From an uncultured Clostridium sp. (GTDB lineage Bacteria > Bacillota > Clostridia > Clostridiales > Clostridiaceae), in contig UQFE01000023.1 of the NCBI GenBank assembly GCA_900540255.1, forward strand, positions 1 to 37,405: a stretch of 37,405 nucleotides of DNA, in the 5' to 3' direction. Shown here piece by piece: positions 13,762-21,703 of this stretch. The notes beneath the pieces were generated by a model. It did not search any database, had not been told where the DNA came from, and saw only the letters and a program-made list of their open reading frames with translations. Every line of letters begins with the position of its first letter. Within the stretch, counting starts at the first letter, position 1. The position numbers and the translations under genes are program-made.

Positions 13762-14601
13762 TTATTCCATTTTCCATGCTCCGCCTTTGCTCTCGTAATA
13801 GTTTTGCAATGCATGGACTACTTCTGGAATAGTTTTTAAGGAATTAATATCTATTTCCTCATAAACTGTTTCGTCACCCTCAATTTCTAATATTTTACCG
13901 TCATCCCTCATTTTTATGTAAAACACCTCAGTTTCACCGCCTAATTCGCAAGTTATAGTAGATTCCATTGTAATACTTTGAGAAGTCGTTGGGAACAGTA
14001 TGAAGCCGATTAACGCAACAACGATTAATACAAACACAAATATACATTTCTTATCTACTTTCTTAAATAGCACCACGAACATAATGAGAAGAAATATAAT
14101 ACCCAAAATGCTGTTTGCTAAATTTGTCTGCGAATAGTAGAACTTCATGCAGTTGTTAATCGTATCAACTAACATCCCCGCAACAGGAAGTGCATACAAC
14201 ACACTACCCCAAACTGTCTTTTTGTTCCAATAGAACAAGACATAAGCTACAAGTCCGCAAAAAACAGCTATACCAATCCAGTGGAATAGATGGTTCCATT
14301 GGAGAAACTTATCAACTGTTACATTTGGGGTAAAAAAATCAATGATACCTTGTAACAAATAATAACTGATACACATACTGGATAAATATGAGAAGGTATT
14401 TATCATTGCATTTTTATTTGAAGAACTAAAGTAAATCACAAATGTTGTTGAGAATATCCAAAAGCCAAAAGAGCTTGCAATAGAACTCCAACCCCATAAA
14501 TCATCATTAGGATAAAAATTCAATAATTCAGTAATCAGACCAATAATTGCACCAAAACATATTACCTCTATATATGATTTTTTCGCATACTTAGATTTCA
14601 T
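13762..14601 (-). CDS. transposon cargo: multi-pass membrane protein, 279 aa
   Basis: Residues 1-200 hold six or seven hydrophobic helices (for example EVICFGAIIGLITELL, IGIAVFCGLVAYVLFYW, CIFVFVLIVVALIGFILF), followed by an extracytoplasmic acidic domain (VFYIKMRDDGKILEIEGDET) and a helical tail. I do not recognise a family with confidence. The start is the ATG behind AAAGGAGG, 27 codons inside the longest frame. A good promoter lies at 14,653-14,682. It lies within the transposon's inverted repeats, so it moves with it. Confidence 0.7.
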   Translation of the reverse strand: MKSKYAKKSYIEVICFGAIIGLITELLNFYPNDDLWGWSSIASSFGFWIFSTTFVIYFSSSNKNAMINTFSYLSSMCISYYLLQGIIDFFTPNVTVDKFLQWNHLFHWIGIAVFCGLVAYVLFYWNKKTVWGSVLYALPVAGMLVDTINNCMKFYYSQTNLANSILGIIFLLIMFVVLFKKVDKKCIFVFVLIVVALIGFILFPTTSQSITMESTITCELGGETEVFYIKMRDDGKILEIEGDETVYEEIDINSLKTIPEVVHALQNYYESKGGAWKME

Positions 14602-14652
14602 GTCTTTCCTCCTTTCAAATTTATAACAATTGTTCATTACTTGTTTAATATT

Positions 14653-14682
14653 ATTATAACACAATTTTCTATTTAATCTCAA
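14653..14682 (-). promoter_or_regulatory. cargo gene promoter
   Basis: TTGAGA (14,677-14,682), 18-base spacer, TATAAT (14,653-14,658), about 50 bases before the cargo ATG. Confidence 0.65.
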
Positions 14683-14781
14683 AAATTCCTTCTATTATTA
14701 ATATATGTATAACAAAAGATTCCAAATCAAATAAATGATTTAGAATCTTAGTGATTTATTATGTGATTTAGTATGTGATTA

Positions 14782-16467
14782 TTACTGTGATTTGTTATGA
14801 GATTTTATATCTTTGCACCTCAAAACGGAACCCGTTGCCTTTATAGATACTCCTTCTTCTTTACTTATATAGTCTACTAAACTATCATTTATTTTTAGTT
14901 TTATTGAATCTATTTTTCTCGATTCATTTATAGTTATTTCTGATATTATCATATGAAGTAATTTCTTTTGTTGCTCTCTAGTTGCACTTTCTGTTAGAAC
15001 CTTGCTGAAATTCTCTAGTATGCTCTTTATGAATTCATATGGTATTTCTTCACTTACATCATCCGAAAGTGTAACTAGCAATGGTTCTTTTTCCTCTTGA
15101 AGACTTTTAGCTCTCTTGTTTAGCTCATCTTTTCTCTCCTTGAATTCTTCCTTAGATATTAGGTCTTCTTCATATGCTTCGAAAAGTTTAGTTTTCTTTC
15201 TATCTATCTTTTCAAGTTCTTTATCTATTCTTTCTAGCTCCTTCTTAGCTGGTTTTATCTTTTTATGTCTTTCTCTATTGATGTTATTTACTATGCTTTC
15301 AACCATTTTCTGATTGGAAAGTAGTTCTGAAATCTTATTGAATACATACTCATTAGCTTTATCAACTCTTATAGAATTGCTGTTGCATACTGCTGTACCT
15401 TTGTTCTTCCAACTTCCACAAGCATAGTATTGTATTCTTCTCTTTGTTCCATCTTTTAGTGTATTGGTAGTTCTCATTATTACCATTCCTGCTCCACACT
15501 TAGGACATTTTAGTATTCCTGTTAGTGGATATTCTCCATCGTATATTCTTGCTGGTTTTCCTTGCTTACTTTCAAGTACAGCTTGTACTTTATCCCATAG
15601 CTTTTCATCTATTATTGCTTCATGTATTCCATCTGTTATTATAGGATTTGGGTTTATGTTTCTTCTTCTTTTTTCTGACCAATTTTGTCTTACATTATAT
15701 CTAATCTTTCCTATATATACTGGATTAGTTAGAATATCTTTTATAGAACCTACAGAAAAATCATTTCCTTTTTTAGTCTTGTAACCTAATTTATTTAGTT
15801 GATTAGTAATAGCCTTATAGCCTTTGCCATTACTATACTCTTCAAAAATTAGTCTTACTACTTCTGCTTCCTTTTTATTAATTATTAGTTGAGTATCTCT
15901 TCTTTTCTTGTGTTCTGTACCTTCAATTGGCACTATATCATAGCCTAAAACCCTATTTCCTCCCCATCTTCCATCTCTAGCACGTGCTAAGCAACCCATA
16001 CGAACATTTTGAGCTATGGTCTCACGCTCAAACTCCCCTATCAATGCCATCATCTGAAATTGCATTTTTCCAGCTGGTGTATCTGTTTCAAATGGTTCTG
16101 AATATGATTTGAAAGTTATATTGTTTTTCTCTAGTATATCAACTATCTTCAATACATCTGATAGCTTTCTACTTATACGGTTTATCTTCCATGATACTAC
16201 CATATCAAATTTTTTCTCTTCTGCATCACTTAGCAAAGCTTTTAGTTCTGGTCTGTCTTTTATATTTTTCCCACTTATTCCACTATCTGAATAGCATCTA
16301 TATATATCATATCCTTTATTGTTACACCATTCTTCTAAAAGACGTTTTTGTTCAAATATGCTGTAACCGTCTTCAGCCTGCTCACTTGTACTCACCCTCG
16401 TATAGATAGCTACTACCTTTCTTTTTTCTACAGTTTTTGATTCATTGAAAAAATTTCTTGATCTCAT
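14782..16467 (-). CDS. ccrB-like: CcrB-like large serine recombinase, 561 aa (3' end altered by transposon)
   Basis: This should catalyse SCC-like excision and integration at the rlmH att sites. The resolvase domain holds YTRVST (Ser26), KINRISRKLSDVL and IGEFERETIAQN; the recombinase domain holds ILTNPVYIGKIRY and NWSEKRRRNINPNPIITDG, strikingly like staphylococcal CcrB; a zinc ribbon (CPKCG ... CGSW ... C) and a coiled coil (about residues 400-470) follow. The last 18 residues (ATGSVLRCKDIKSHNKSQ) are encoded by the transposon end and replace 22 native residues lying at 11,000-11,075. Whether the enzyme still works is unknown. GAGGAGAG precedes the ATG. Confidence 0.88.
   Translation of the reverse strand: MRSRNFFNESKTVEKRKVVAIYTRVSTSEQAEDGYSIFEQKRLLEEWCNNKGYDIYRCYSDSGISGKNIKDRPELKALLSDAEEKKFDMVVSWKINRISRKLSDVLKIVDILEKNNITFKSYSEPFETDTPAGKMQFQMMALIGEFERETIAQNVRMGCLARARDGRWGGNRVLGYDIVPIEGTEHKKRRDTQLIINKKEAEVVRLIFEEYSNGKGYKAITNQLNKLGYKTKKGNDFSVGSIKDILTNPVYIGKIRYNVRQNWSEKRRRNINPNPIITDGIHEAIIDEKLWDKVQAVLESKQGKPARIYDGEYPLTGILKCPKCGAGMVIMRTTNTLKDGTKRRIQYYACGSWKNKGTAVCNSNSIRVDKANEYVFNKISELLSNQKMVESIVNNINRERHKKIKPAKKELERIDKELEKIDRKKTKLFEAYEEDLISKEEFKERKDELNKRAKSLQEEKEPLLVTLSDDVSEEIPYEFIKSILENFSKVLTESATREQQKKLLHMIISEITINESRKIDSIKLKINDSLVDYISKEEGVSIKATGSVLRCKDIKSHNKSQ
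14812..14838 (-). repeat. transposon right terminal inverted repeat
   Basis: 27 bp, inverse of 11,076-11,102 with one mismatch; it supplies the new C-terminus of the recombinase reading frame. Confidence 0.92.
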
Positions 16468-16507
16468 CAGTCTCTCCTCTATTATTATTGTAGTTTTTCA
16501 AATTCAT
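16442..16507 (-). CDS. possible leader peptide of ccr, 21 aa
   Basis: MNLKNYNNNRGETDEIKKFF plus Gln begins behind GAGGG (6-base spacing) and overlaps the ccr start by 26 bases in another frame. It could couple translation to ccr. No homology is recognisable. Confidence 0.3.
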   Translation of the reverse strand: MNLKNYNNNRGETDEIKKFFQ

Positions 16508-16515
16508 ATTTTCCC

Positions 16516-16581
16516 TCAAAGCTATAATATATATTTGATGAATACTTTTTCTACGAAAGTCTTCTAATATTATAGCTTTGA
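16516..16581. promoter_or_regulatory. 15-bp inverted repeat upstream of ccr
   Basis: TCAAAGCTATAATAT and ATATTATAGCTTTGA form a perfect inverted repeat around a 36-base spacer, 49 bases before the ccr ATG. It could be an operator or an mRNA leader structure; no T run follows, so it is not a simple terminator. Confidence 0.6.
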
Positions 16582-16613
16582 TTATTGAAACCTCTTTTGT
16601 TACACCTTAGTAT

Positions 16614-17048
16614 CTACAAATTTTTTACCTCCTCTTGTATTATTATCTTCTTAGATTCCTGGTCTATTGTTACTTTAATTTTATTTCTATATTTCTGTAT
16701 ATACATTGAAAGTATATTTACCCATTCCTCTGATTCACAAAAACTTACTATAGTAGTTCCATTGTTCTTACATGCTCTTACCAAATCAACAAATCTATTT
16801 TCATCTATATCTTCTACGCTCCATATTACTAATACTTCTATATCTCCTCTTTCTACTGATTTTATAGTTTGATTTAGCTTCTCTGTTTGTTTTATTTCAT
16901 CTATATATATGTTGATCTTACTTGAATTACATTCAAGTTCAAATTCTAGCCACTTCAACCTCCCAAGTCCGTTTTTGTTCAAATCTTCATTCTGTTCCTC
17001 TTTCCTCAAATATATTCCTATCTTTTTCCCTCTAACTTTTTCAAACAT
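16614..17048 (-). CDS. degenerate serine-resolvase-like protein, 144 aa
   Basis: The fold pattern follows a serine-recombinase catalytic domain: a first strand GKKIGIYLRKE aligned with YxRVST, LKWLEFELECNSSKINIYID in place of the helix and strand before GxSG, VLVIWSVEDIDENRFVDLV in place of the dRLxR segment, and TTIVSFCESEEW. The catalytic Ser is Glu and the conserved Arg positions are missing, and there is no DNA-binding half, so it should be inactive. It occupies the place of ccrA, directly before ccr. It may be a partner or regulator of Ccr. The ATG follows AAAGGTG; an earlier ATG lacks a site. Confidence 0.55.
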   Translation of the reverse strand: MFEKVRGKKIGIYLRKEEQNEDLNKNGLGRLKWLEFELECNSSKINIYIDEIKQTEKLNQTIKSVERGDIEVLVIWSVEDIDENRFVDLVRACKNNGTTIVSFCESEEWVNILSMYIQKYRNKIKVTIDQESKKIIIQEEVKNL

Positions 17049-17076
17049 TTTGCCACTTTCACCTTTCCAAAACTGG

Positions 17077-17121
17077 AGCATAGCAAAAATTTACCGAAAC
17101 CCCGTGTTTTTTAGCTATGCT
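17077..17121. promoter_or_regulatory. stem-loop before the resolvase-like gene
   Basis: AGCATAGC pairs with GCTATGCT, extended by an A/T run, around a loop with ACCGAAACCCCGTG, 30-70 bases upstream of the gene start. A related CCCCG stretch occurs after the cch stop. Confidence 0.4.
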
Positions 17122-17166
17122 TCTATTTCAACTTTCTTTTAGCAAAAATTTTCTTCTTCAAAGCTA

Positions 17167-17277
17167 CTATGAGCATTTACTCCGATATTTGAATTTCTCC
17201 TCTTTGTTTTTTGATATATATAGAAGTATCATTTCTGATACTTCATTTATTAGCTTGTCCACTTCTCTGTTACTCAT
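17167..17277 (-). CDS. small hypothetical protein, 36 aa
   Basis: MSNREVDKLINEVSEMILLY, then ISKNKEEKFKYRSKCS, is a single amphipathic helix with a basic tail. A strong AGGAGG lies 8 bases before the ATG and the gene starts 18 bases after the 168-aa gene, so it belongs to the cch-ccr operon. I do not recognise it. Confidence 0.6.
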   Translation of the reverse strand: MSNREVDKLINEVSEMILLYISKNKEEKFKYRSKCS

Positions 17278-17295
17278 TTCTTTTCCTCCTCTTTC

Positions 17296-17802
17296 TTATC
17301 TAACTTTAACAATTACAACATTAACACCTTGAATACTCTGATATTGAATATTATCAAAAGTGATTGATGTTCTATCGCTAAAGTCTAAATTATATAAGTC
17401 AGTTATTTCAAAAACTAACTCAGAACAATACACAATTCCTGTTCCCTTAGACATTTTTATATTGAAGTAGTTTTTATTGTTAGGTAGTTCTTTCCCTATA
17501 GCAATTTCATTATCTGAAAATGCAAACTGTATCTTATCTTCAATTTTTAAATAGTCCATTATCTTTTTATTTATAGACACTCTTTTACCTGTTTTGGCAT
17601 TGACAACTGATAGTCCTCCACCTCTTGTAGATTTATTAACTACTGCTCTACTGATTGATGGAACGAATGCATCCAATGTACTTTCCTTGATTTCTTCCAA
17701 ATTATCATTTGTTTTTTCTACTTCTTCATGTAGTTCAACTACACTTTCGTTACTTTCAATTACCATTTCGTTTAGTTCTTTATTGTTTTTGATTGTTTCC
17801 AT
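17296..17802 (-). CDS. hypothetical SCC-core protein between cch and ccr, 168 aa
   Basis: An acidic N-terminal coiled coil (about residues 3-48, Glu/Asn-rich) is followed by a beta-rich domain beginning GGLSVVNAKTGKRVSINKKI and continuing MDYLKIEDKIQFAFSDNEIA, vaguely like an AbrB-type hairpin. SCC elements commonly carry a small gene between the helicase and the recombinases, and this fits that slot. The reading frame stays open upstream to an amber codon at 17,890-17,892, three codons after a much stronger start, so the original protein may have been 36 residues longer. Confidence 0.55.
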   Translation of the reverse strand: METIKNNKELNEMVIESNESVVELHEEVEKTNDNLEEIKESTLDAFVPSISRAVVNKSTRGGGLSVVNAKTGKRVSINKKIMDYLKIEDKIQFAFSDNEIAIGKELPNNKNYFNIKMSKGTGIVYCSELVFEITDLYNLDFSDRTSITFDNIQYQSIQGVNVVIVKVR

Positions 17803-17889
17803 TTTTTCTTCCTCCAATTTGACACACATATTTTCTATTACAGATTTGTTTGACCTTTGAATCCCTAACTCCTTTTCCTTTGAAGATAT

Positions 17890-17937
17890 CTACATCTCCA
17901 TCACCTCCTTTCGAGTCAAAAAAAATTATTTTTTGAC
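17890..17937 (-). promoter_or_regulatory. strong ribosome site with immediate amber stop, plus hairpin
   Basis: AAAGGAGGTG precedes ATG GAG ATG TAG (17,890-17,901). The frame after TAG is open and in phase with the 168-aa gene. Just upstream, AGTCAAAAAA and TTTTTTGACT form a hairpin that may end cch transcription or attenuate. Confidence 0.55.
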
Positions 17938-17964
17938 TATTTTTTTCTCGAGAAAACGGGGTTT

Positions 17965-20085
17965 TTATATTATTTCTTGCTCAAAATCTTCCTCTTCTCT
18001 TATTTGCTCTTTTGGTAGTTTTATTACATATACATCTTCAGTATATCCAAGTGAATTTTTTCTACTTCTTGTGAATCTATCTGATTCGCAGTTCAAGTAT
18101 CCATTTTGCTTTAGCTCCTTTAGAACTACATTTTTATCTTCATATCCTCCTTGCTTTATCATTTCTTCAAATGATATTTTATTCATTTGAACTTCAATCC
18201 ACTCTCTCTTAGGTATCAACTTCCCTGAAGTATCTATTGGAACATTATCATCCGTTTCAAACTTCCTTTTGAATTTAGAGATGTACTGTTTTATATAGTC
18301 TATAGCTGATTGTGAAAAGTTCCTTTTTGATATAGAGCTTTTCTCTATCTCTATCAACATATTGATTATTCCATCAATATCTAGCTTAATACCCATCATT
18401 TCCTGATAGTAATATGCTGTAGTTAGCAATACTGCATAGTTATTGCACCTTCTTTTAGTCATTGAGTCTACTAAGATTTTTTCCTCTATCTTTTGATAGA
18501 TCTCATCTTTCACTTTTTCAACTCTCTCTCCAATATCATTTTTATCTATTTGCATGATATATTCAGCAAACTCAAAGCCTATATGACCATAGTTTTTCAA
18601 TATAGTTTGATTGATTTTTTCAGAATTTTCTGCATCTTTAGTCCATGAAAAGTTCGTTGCTTCGATTACTCTAACATGTATTCCTGCATTCTTATTAGAA
18701 TTATCTACTAGAGATTTTTCTCCATTAGATAGGATTGTTGTTAGCCATGTTTCTTTTTCTTTTAGTTCTGAAAACTTATTCAATCTATCCTTGTCTGCTC
18801 CATTAGCCATTGCATATATGAATTTAGTGAAATTATTTGAACTAGACATAGATAGTTCATCTAATGCAAATGGAACTCCTTTGATACCACCTAACTTATT
18901 CAACAAAGCATTATTAGTAGCATTATATGTATTATATAAGCTTTGTTTTTTTGCATCTGGTTTCGCAAATAATGATATTGCTAACTTCAAACAAGTTGAT
19001 TTACCTGTACTTGAATTACCAGCTAAATGAATGATAATACTATCAAATCCTAAATCCTCCCCTATATATCCAAGAATTATAGCTGATAATGCAACAATTA
19101 TTATGAATTCAAGTTCACATTTTCCATACACCTCCTCAACTAACATTTTTTCATAGGCTTCTTTTGTACCTTTAGGTTCTATTTCATAGTTGCCTATATA
19201 TTGAGAGTCTATCCCAATACATCTATATAGCTTGTAACAAACTTGGTCATTGTTTTTAGAAAAGCCTATTTTAGAGTGAACATTAGTGACTTTCTCAATA
19301 GTTTTTTCACACTCTCTAAAAAATTCAGCCGCTTTTGATGCATTGCTATGCATAACATCTAATCCTAAATTAATAAGATCTACTATTTTATTCTTATTAA
19401 GATATGTTTCCCTATCTACCTCAATCTCTTTGATTTCTGAAAAGGCTTTATATCTTATAACAGCTTTATACTTTCCAGTATCCGTATTTTTACGTATACT
19501 TTTTAGTATCATGTACTCACCAACTTTAGAAGACTGTCCATTTTCAAGTATCTCCCATACTCCATTTTCATCTACTTCGAATTTATCTCCAACTTTCTTT
19601 AGCTCTACTCTAAAATTAGTATAGTTGGTTTCTTCACTGCCGTTATAATCATTTATAATGGTCTTTTTGATTTTCTCATCTTTAGGACACTCTCCCTCTT
19701 CTATTTCTATTGGCACAGCTCTACAATCTTTGAATTTTCTTTTCATTTCTTCTTCAAATGTTTCATCATCTATAATGTCATCAAGCTCTATCTTGCCTTG
19801 CTCATTACGAACTATTCTAATATTTATCGTTTTTCCCTCAAGCTTTGCTTGTTTTATCTTAGTACAAATATCAGCATTTTCATCTATCTCCTTTTTATTG
19901 TTTGAAGTATCTAGTAGCTTACTAACTATCTCTTTACACTCCAACGGTACATGAAAATGTCCATATCTTTTTAATCTATGATTACTTAAATGAATTTCCA
20001 TAGTATCGCCTTTTTCTACCTCAATACTATCAATAGTTACTTTATGAACTCCAACTTTAAGTTCATTTGGTCGATGTTTAATCAT
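17965..20085 (-). CDS. cch-like: Cch-like DUF927/AAA+ helicase, 706 aa
   Basis: The C-terminal half is a DUF927 ATPase: Walker A HLAGNSSTGKSTCLKL (about residue 356), Walker B-like VPFALDELSMSS (about 405) and a sensor region WLTTILSNGEKSL. Staphylococcal SCC elements carry Cch, a self-loading MCM-like helicase of this family thought to allow replication of the excised element. The N-terminal 300 residues are charged and have no motif I recognise; in Cch such a region has a loading role. GGAGGAG precedes the ATG. It heads the run cch, 168 aa, 36 aa, resolvase-like, ccr. Confidence 0.8.
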   Translation of the reverse strand: MIKHRPNELKVGVHKVTIDSIEVEKGDTMEIHLSNHRLKRYGHFHVPLECKEIVSKLLDTSNNKKEIDENADICTKIKQAKLEGKTINIRIVRNEQGKIELDDIIDDETFEEEMKRKFKDCRAVPIEIEEGECPKDEKIKKTIINDYNGSEETNYTNFRVELKKVGDKFEVDENGVWEILENGQSSKVGEYMILKSIRKNTDTGKYKAVIRYKAFSEIKEIEVDRETYLNKNKIVDLINLGLDVMHSNASKAAEFFRECEKTIEKVTNVHSKIGFSKNNDQVCYKLYRCIGIDSQYIGNYEIEPKGTKEAYEKMLVEEVYGKCELEFIIIVALSAIILGYIGEDLGFDSIIIHLAGNSSTGKSTCLKLAISLFAKPDAKKQSLYNTYNATNNALLNKLGGIKGVPFALDELSMSSSNNFTKFIYAMANGADKDRLNKFSELKEKETWLTTILSNGEKSLVDNSNKNAGIHVRVIEATNFSWTKDAENSEKINQTILKNYGHIGFEFAEYIMQIDKNDIGERVEKVKDEIYQKIEEKILVDSMTKRRCNNYAVLLTTAYYYQEMMGIKLDIDGIINMLIEIEKSSISKRNFSQSAIDYIKQYISKFKRKFETDDNVPIDTSGKLIPKREWIEVQMNKISFEEMIKQGGYEDKNVVLKELKQNGYLNCESDRFTRSRKNSLGYTEDVYVIKLPKEQIREEEDFEQEII

Positions 20086-20374
20086 ATTAGCTCCTCCTCA
20101 AATCAAGTTTGTAATGTTATTATATTTTCGTAATTCTAAATCTTCAAAGTCGATTTTAGACGATTTTCACTTTCCCAAAAATTTTATGCACTCTTTATGC
20201 ATTATTTTTGCATTATTATTCACTCGTAGCCCCTCCTTTTCCCATGCTATATGTTTTTTGAGCTCTTGCCCCTCCTTTAACGCCCCTTCCCCGATTTCAT
20301 GCTATGAATACACTATCTCTTGTTTGCTCGTTTTTTCTCAATTTTTCATTTTTTATTTATTATTTTGCAAAAAA
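20086..20374 (-). other. intergenic leader upstream of cch
   Basis: A 339-base gap (20,086-20,424) without a clear gene. The minus strand has three purine-rich GGAGGGG stretches (about 20,230-20,290), each resembling a ribosome site. One (AAAAGGAGGGG) precedes a GTG that would give an 18-aa peptide, and the frame around it is open for about 44 codons without ATG. It may be a decayed small gene or a long leader. Confidence 0.35.
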
Positions 20375-20412
20375 AAATATCTCTTAACCTATTATTATAT
20401 TAAGAGATATTT
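20375..20412 (-). terminator. terminator after zinc-ribbon gene
   Basis: AAATATCTCTTAA and TTAAGAGATATTT form a perfect 13-bp stem followed by nine T on the minus strand, directly after the TM2 gene. Confidence 0.85.
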
Positions 20413-20424
20413 AAAATATTAAAC

Positions 20425-20886
20425 CTATACTAATGTTTCTCCATTAGCATTATTCAATTTTCCTGTGAATATTTGAACTGCATCATATATAGCCCAAGCA
20501 TAGCTTACAAATGCTATAGGTGCAAAAACAAACATACCTAATATACATATTCCTAATTGTATGAATCCAACTTCCTTATATCCTAAATAGAATCTATGTA
20601 TTCCTAATACTCCTAAAAATACCGCTAGTAGTCCTGCAACTATCTTATTGTTATTCGAACTGCTTTCACTACCTTTACTTACACTACTTTTTATTTGATT
20701 AGTGAAGTTATTTACTGCTCCCTTTAGTCTTACTCCACAATTTAGACAAACTTCTGCTTCTCTATTCTTCACTTCTTGTCCACATTCTGGACAGTAGTTA
20801 TCTCCTTGTCCTCTATTTGTTCCACACTTTACACATATTACTGCTTTTGGATTGTTTAGTTCTTCTCCACATTGTCTACAATACAT
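20425..20886 (-). CDS. zinc-ribbon plus TM2-domain membrane protein, 153 aa
   Basis: Two zinc ribbons (YCRQCGEEL...CVKCG, about residues 2-23; YCPECGQEV...CLNCG, about 31-53) are followed by a linker rich in Ser/Asn and a TM2 domain (IVAGLLAVFLGVLGIHRFYL, then a second helix ending FVSYAWAIYDAVQIFTG). TM2 proteins are small membrane proteins with diverse, mostly unknown roles. The ATG sits behind GGAGG; the frame extends 19 codons upstream but that part overlaps the Mor-like gene and lacks a site. It overlaps that gene by 31 bases. Confidence 0.85.
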   Translation of the reverse strand: MYCRQCGEELNNPKAVICVKCGTNRGQGDNYCPECGQEVKNREAEVCLNCGVRLKGAVNNFTNQIKSSVSKGSESSSNNNKIVAGLLAVFLGVLGIHRFYLGYKEVGFIQLGICILGMFVFAPIAFVSYAWAIYDAVQIFTGKLNNANGETLV

Positions 20887-21161
20887 TCTTCTCTTCCTCC
20901 ATTTTCTTTTATCTTTAATTTGTTTATAACTTGCTGTACCCAATTACATGTATATCCAAGCTTTTTTGATATTTGTTTTATATTTTTTCCATTATAGTTT
21001 TTTATGATATACTCCTCTACATAAGATTTAGAATATAGTCTCATTGGAAATGTTACTTGTTGACCTCTGAAATTCTCATATATTTTCAATGTAACTTCTT
21101 CTCCTAGAATTTCTACCATTTCTTTATAAACTCCACTATAACTATCATATATTTTTTTCAT
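20856..21161 (-). CDS. Mor-like transcription activator, 101 aa
   Basis: EILGEEVTLKIYENFRGQQV then TFPMRLYSKSYVEEYIIKNY is the dimerisation core of the Mor/C family of Mu-like activators, and NGKNIKQISKKLGYTCNWVQ is its helix-turn-helix. Such proteins turn on middle or transfer genes. It is followed immediately by the TM2 gene and lies upstream of cch and ccr, so it is the best candidate regulator of E1 excision genes. Confidence 0.8.
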   Translation of the reverse strand: MKKIYDSYSGVYKEMVEILGEEVTLKIYENFRGQQVTFPMRLYSKSYVEEYIIKNYNGKNIKQISKKLGYTCNWVQQVINKLKIKENGGREECIVDNVEKN

Positions 21162-21283
21162 TCATTATCTTTATTTACCCCCTTTCAATTCTCAATTAAA
21201 TAATAACTTGATTACGATTATTTGTAATGCTGATTATAATTGTGATTTTCTCTTGTAAAATCACATATTAAAAGTAATTTGAT

Positions 21284-21361
21284 TTAGTTGTTTCCTTCTA
21301 TACCTACAGCTATAACTGTAATAACTGTTCCTAGTATCTTTAACACCTTTACAATATTCAT
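21284..21361 (-). CDS. small hydrophobic peptide, 25 aa
   Basis: MNIVKVLKILGTVITVIAVG then IEGNN: a single short hydrophobic helix. AAAGGAGG lies 8 bases before this ATG (an ATG two codons earlier is too close). Its leader GAAAGGAGGTGATGAAGATG nearly repeats the leader of the amber-stopped frame at 17,901. Function unknown; a small membrane peptide or toxin is possible. Confidence 0.5.
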   Translation of the reverse strand: MNIVKVLKILGTVITVIAVGIEGNN

Positions 21362-21394
21362 CTTCATCACCTCCTTTCAGTATTTAGATAGATA

Positions 21395-21703
21395 CTAATA
21401 TTCATGAGGAAATAGCATTGTAGAATATTCCCCACTATCTATTACATATACTTTAATCACATCATCTATCTGAATATCTCCAATTTCTATTTCATATGTA
21501 CATGAATACTCTGGAACTTCTTGACTTTGATTTATTACAATCTTATTTCCTTCTTTTCTTATCTTGAAAACTTGCAAGTAGTCCACTTCAACATTTCCTT
21601 TATCCTTTAGCTTATCAATCATGCTCCACATTATTAGTTGTAGTCTTATATCTACTTTCTCATTTATTCCTCTTGTTACATATCTGTTATTTTTCTTGAA
21701 CAT
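21395..21703 (-). CDS. DUF960 family protein, 102 aa
   Basis: MFKKNNRYVTRGINEKVDIR, LQLIMWSMIDKLKDKG, VEVDYLQVFKI and the ending GEYSTMLFPHEY are the hallmarks of DUF960. This family is one of the recurrent small genes beside ccr in staphylococcal SCC elements, so its presence supports the SCC assignment. Biochemical role unknown. Its start overlaps the small gene upstream by 17 bases. Confidence 0.82.
   Translation of the reverse strand: MFKKNNRYVTRGINEKVDIRLQLIMWSMIDKLKDKGNVEVDYLQVFKIRKEGNKIVINQSQEVPEYSCTYEIEIGDIQIDDVIKVYVIDSGEYSTMLFPHEY

Larger units (their letters stand above)
11076..14838. mobile_element. 3.76-kb transposon with terminal inverted repeats and cargo
   Basis: The 27-bp ends at 11,076-11,102 and 14,812-14,838 are inverted copies with one mismatch; both start GCAACGGGTTCCGTTTT when read inward. 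They are flanked by CTTTATA at 11,069-11,075 and 14,839-14,845, a 7-bp target duplication. Inside are a ribbon-helix-helix-like gene, a large DDE-type transposase and a divergent membrane-protein cargo gene. Many copies of an AATCACAT-like octamer lie near both ends. The target is the 3' end of ccr. Confidence 0.92.

Noticed and set aside
17890..17937. Programmed frameshift producing a longer protein from the strong start at 17,901
   Set aside because: The in-phase continuation after the stop explains the frame without a shift, and no slippery heptamer is present.
20856..21161. Mor-like gene as sign of a Mu-like prophage
   Set aside because: No phage structural, lysis or transposase A/B genes occur; the surrounding genes are of SCC type.
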